From positions 1 to 5,253 of the forward strand of contig CACXEL010000096.1 in assembly GCA_902766655.1 (NCBI GenBank): a DNA stretch of 5,253 nucleotides, read 5' to 3'. This document shows, in pieces, positions 4,714-5,253 of this stretch. Position numbers and translations under genes: made by a program. The notes under the pieces were generated by a model that did not search any database, was not told where the DNA came from, and worked only from the letters and a program-made list of their open reading frames with translations. The first letter of the stretch is position 1; each line of letters begins with the position of its first letter. Source of the stretch: an uncultured Lachnospiraceae bacterium. Its GTDB lineage: Bacteria; Bacillota; Clostridia; Lachnospirales; Lachnospiraceae.

Positions 4714-5253
4714 TTATACCTCGGTGTAGTCCGCGTCAACAACATCATCGCCATTATTGGCATTTCTGTTGTTCTGGCCGTAGCCACCCTGGTTGAAGCC
4801 GCCCTGGTTGAAGCCACCCTGCGGGCCGGCCTGCTGCTGGGCCTGCTGGCTCTCATACATCTTGCTGAAGAGCTTCTGCGCACCGTTCAGCAGACGGTCC
4901 TTGGCATCCTTGAGCTCAGCGATGTCTGCGTCGGAGAGATTGTTGTTGTTCTTGTGCTTCTCAACTACGCTCTTCAGGTTGGCGAGGTCGTTCTCAACGG
5001 CTGCCTTGTCGGCCGCGTCGAGCTTGTCACCGGTCTCCTTGAGGGCATTCTCGATCTGGAAGACCATGTTCTCGGCCTCGTTCTTGGCGTCGACGCCTTC
5101 CTTGCGCTTCTTGTCCTGGGCCTCGAACGCTCTGGCCTCAGCAACAGCCTTGTCGATATCGGCGTCGGACATGTTGGAGGAAGCGGTGATGGTGATGTGC
5201 TGCTCCTTGCCGGTGCCGAGGTCCTTGGCGGAGACGTTCACGATGCCGTTGGC
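4714..5253 (-). CDS. dnaK: Chaperone DnaK (Hsp70), C-terminal part cut by window edge
   Basis: The main ATP-dependent Hsp70 chaperone, working with DnaJ and GrpE in the cytosol. The last 179 residues are present and the frame is open through the right edge. The GTG at 5241 is an internal valine codon in NGIVNVSAKD, not a start. This NGIVNVSAKD-LGTGKEQHITIT segment is the end of the substrate-binding beta-sandwich. The alpha-helical lid follows (about DADIDKAVAEARAFEAQ through LNGAQKLFSKMYE), with a Q-rich patch, a GGFNQ-GGFNQ-GGYGQ disordered tail and the acidic ending DDVVDADYTEV, which is the usual Bacillota DnaK terminus. The ATPase domain lies off the window. Its stop is 153 nt before dnaJ. 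In this operon type control is normally by HrcA at a CIRCE element far upstream; no CIRCE is visible in this window. Confidence 0.97.
   Translation of the reverse strand, partial: ANGIVNVSAKDLGTGKEQHITITASSNMSDADIDKAVAEARAFEAQDKKRKEGVDAKNEAENMVFQIENALKETGDKLDAADKAAVENDLANLKSVVEKHKNNNNLSDADIAELKDAKDRLLNGAQKLFSKMYESQQAQQQAGPQGGFNQGGFNQGGYGQNNRNANNGDDVVDADYTEV
4786..4821 (-). repeat. dnaK: 15-bp tandem repeat in the DnaK tail
   Basis: Two head-to-tail copies of a 15-bp unit (plus strand ACCCTGGTTGAAGCC at 4786-4800 and GCCCTGGTTGAAGCC at 4801-4815) differ at one base and are followed by a partial third (ACCCTG, 4816-4821). A diverged copy lies at 4771-4785. They encode GGFNQ pentapeptides in frame, so copy-number change would lengthen or shorten only the disordered tail. 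Confidence 0.8.

Noticed and set aside
5239..5241. GTG at 5241 as the start of a separate small protein
   Set aside because: The frame is open to the window edge and the upstream residues ANGI continue the conserved DnaK segment, so this is an internal codon.

Overview
The window is an ordinary, well-conserved housekeeping region of a GC-rich Gram-positive anaerobe. The order dnaK-dnaJ-prmA-rsmE on one strand matches the downstream half of the Bacillota heat-shock operon (in Bacillus subtilis: hrcA-grpE-dnaK-dnaJ-prmA-rsmE). Protein sequence style, strong AAGGAG-type ribosome binding sites and extended -10 promoters (TGnTATAAT) fit a member of the Clostridia, probably Lachnospiraceae or a close relative. 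That assignment is inference. Base composition is GC-rich, roughly 60% by eye.

Layout, right to left on the minus strand: the C-terminal 179 residues of DnaK (5253-4714, cut by the window edge); a 153-nt spacer with two hairpins; complete dnaJ (4560-3469); a 67-nt spacer holding a perfect 13-bp hairpin between a Shine-Dalgarno sequence and the next start codon; complete prmA (3401-2364); a 17-nt gap; complete rsmE (2346-1603). A plus-strand gene, truA (636-1376), then lies convergent to rsmE, with its own extended -10 promoter and a good intrinsic terminator. Leftmost, divergent from truA, is the first 65 codons of a NifS/IscS-type cysteine desulfurase (197-1, minus strand, cut by the window edge). 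The 438-nt divergent region between the desulfurase and truA holds promoters for both genes and several inverted repeats.

Functionally the genes cover protein folding (DnaK/DnaJ) and modification of the translation machinery: PrmA methylates ribosomal protein L11, RsmE methylates 16S rRNA, TruA makes tRNA pseudouridines, and the desulfurase supplies sulfur for cofactors and probably tRNA thiolation. truA looks like an oppositely oriented insertion into an otherwise co-directional minus-strand row.

No phage, insertion sequence, CRISPR, tRNA or rRNA gene, or new defence-like system was seen. The points most worth a second look are non-coding: the hairpin separating the prmA Shine-Dalgarno sequence from its start, the competing stems upstream of truA, the leader hairpin of the desulfurase, and the two hairpins between dnaK and dnaJ.
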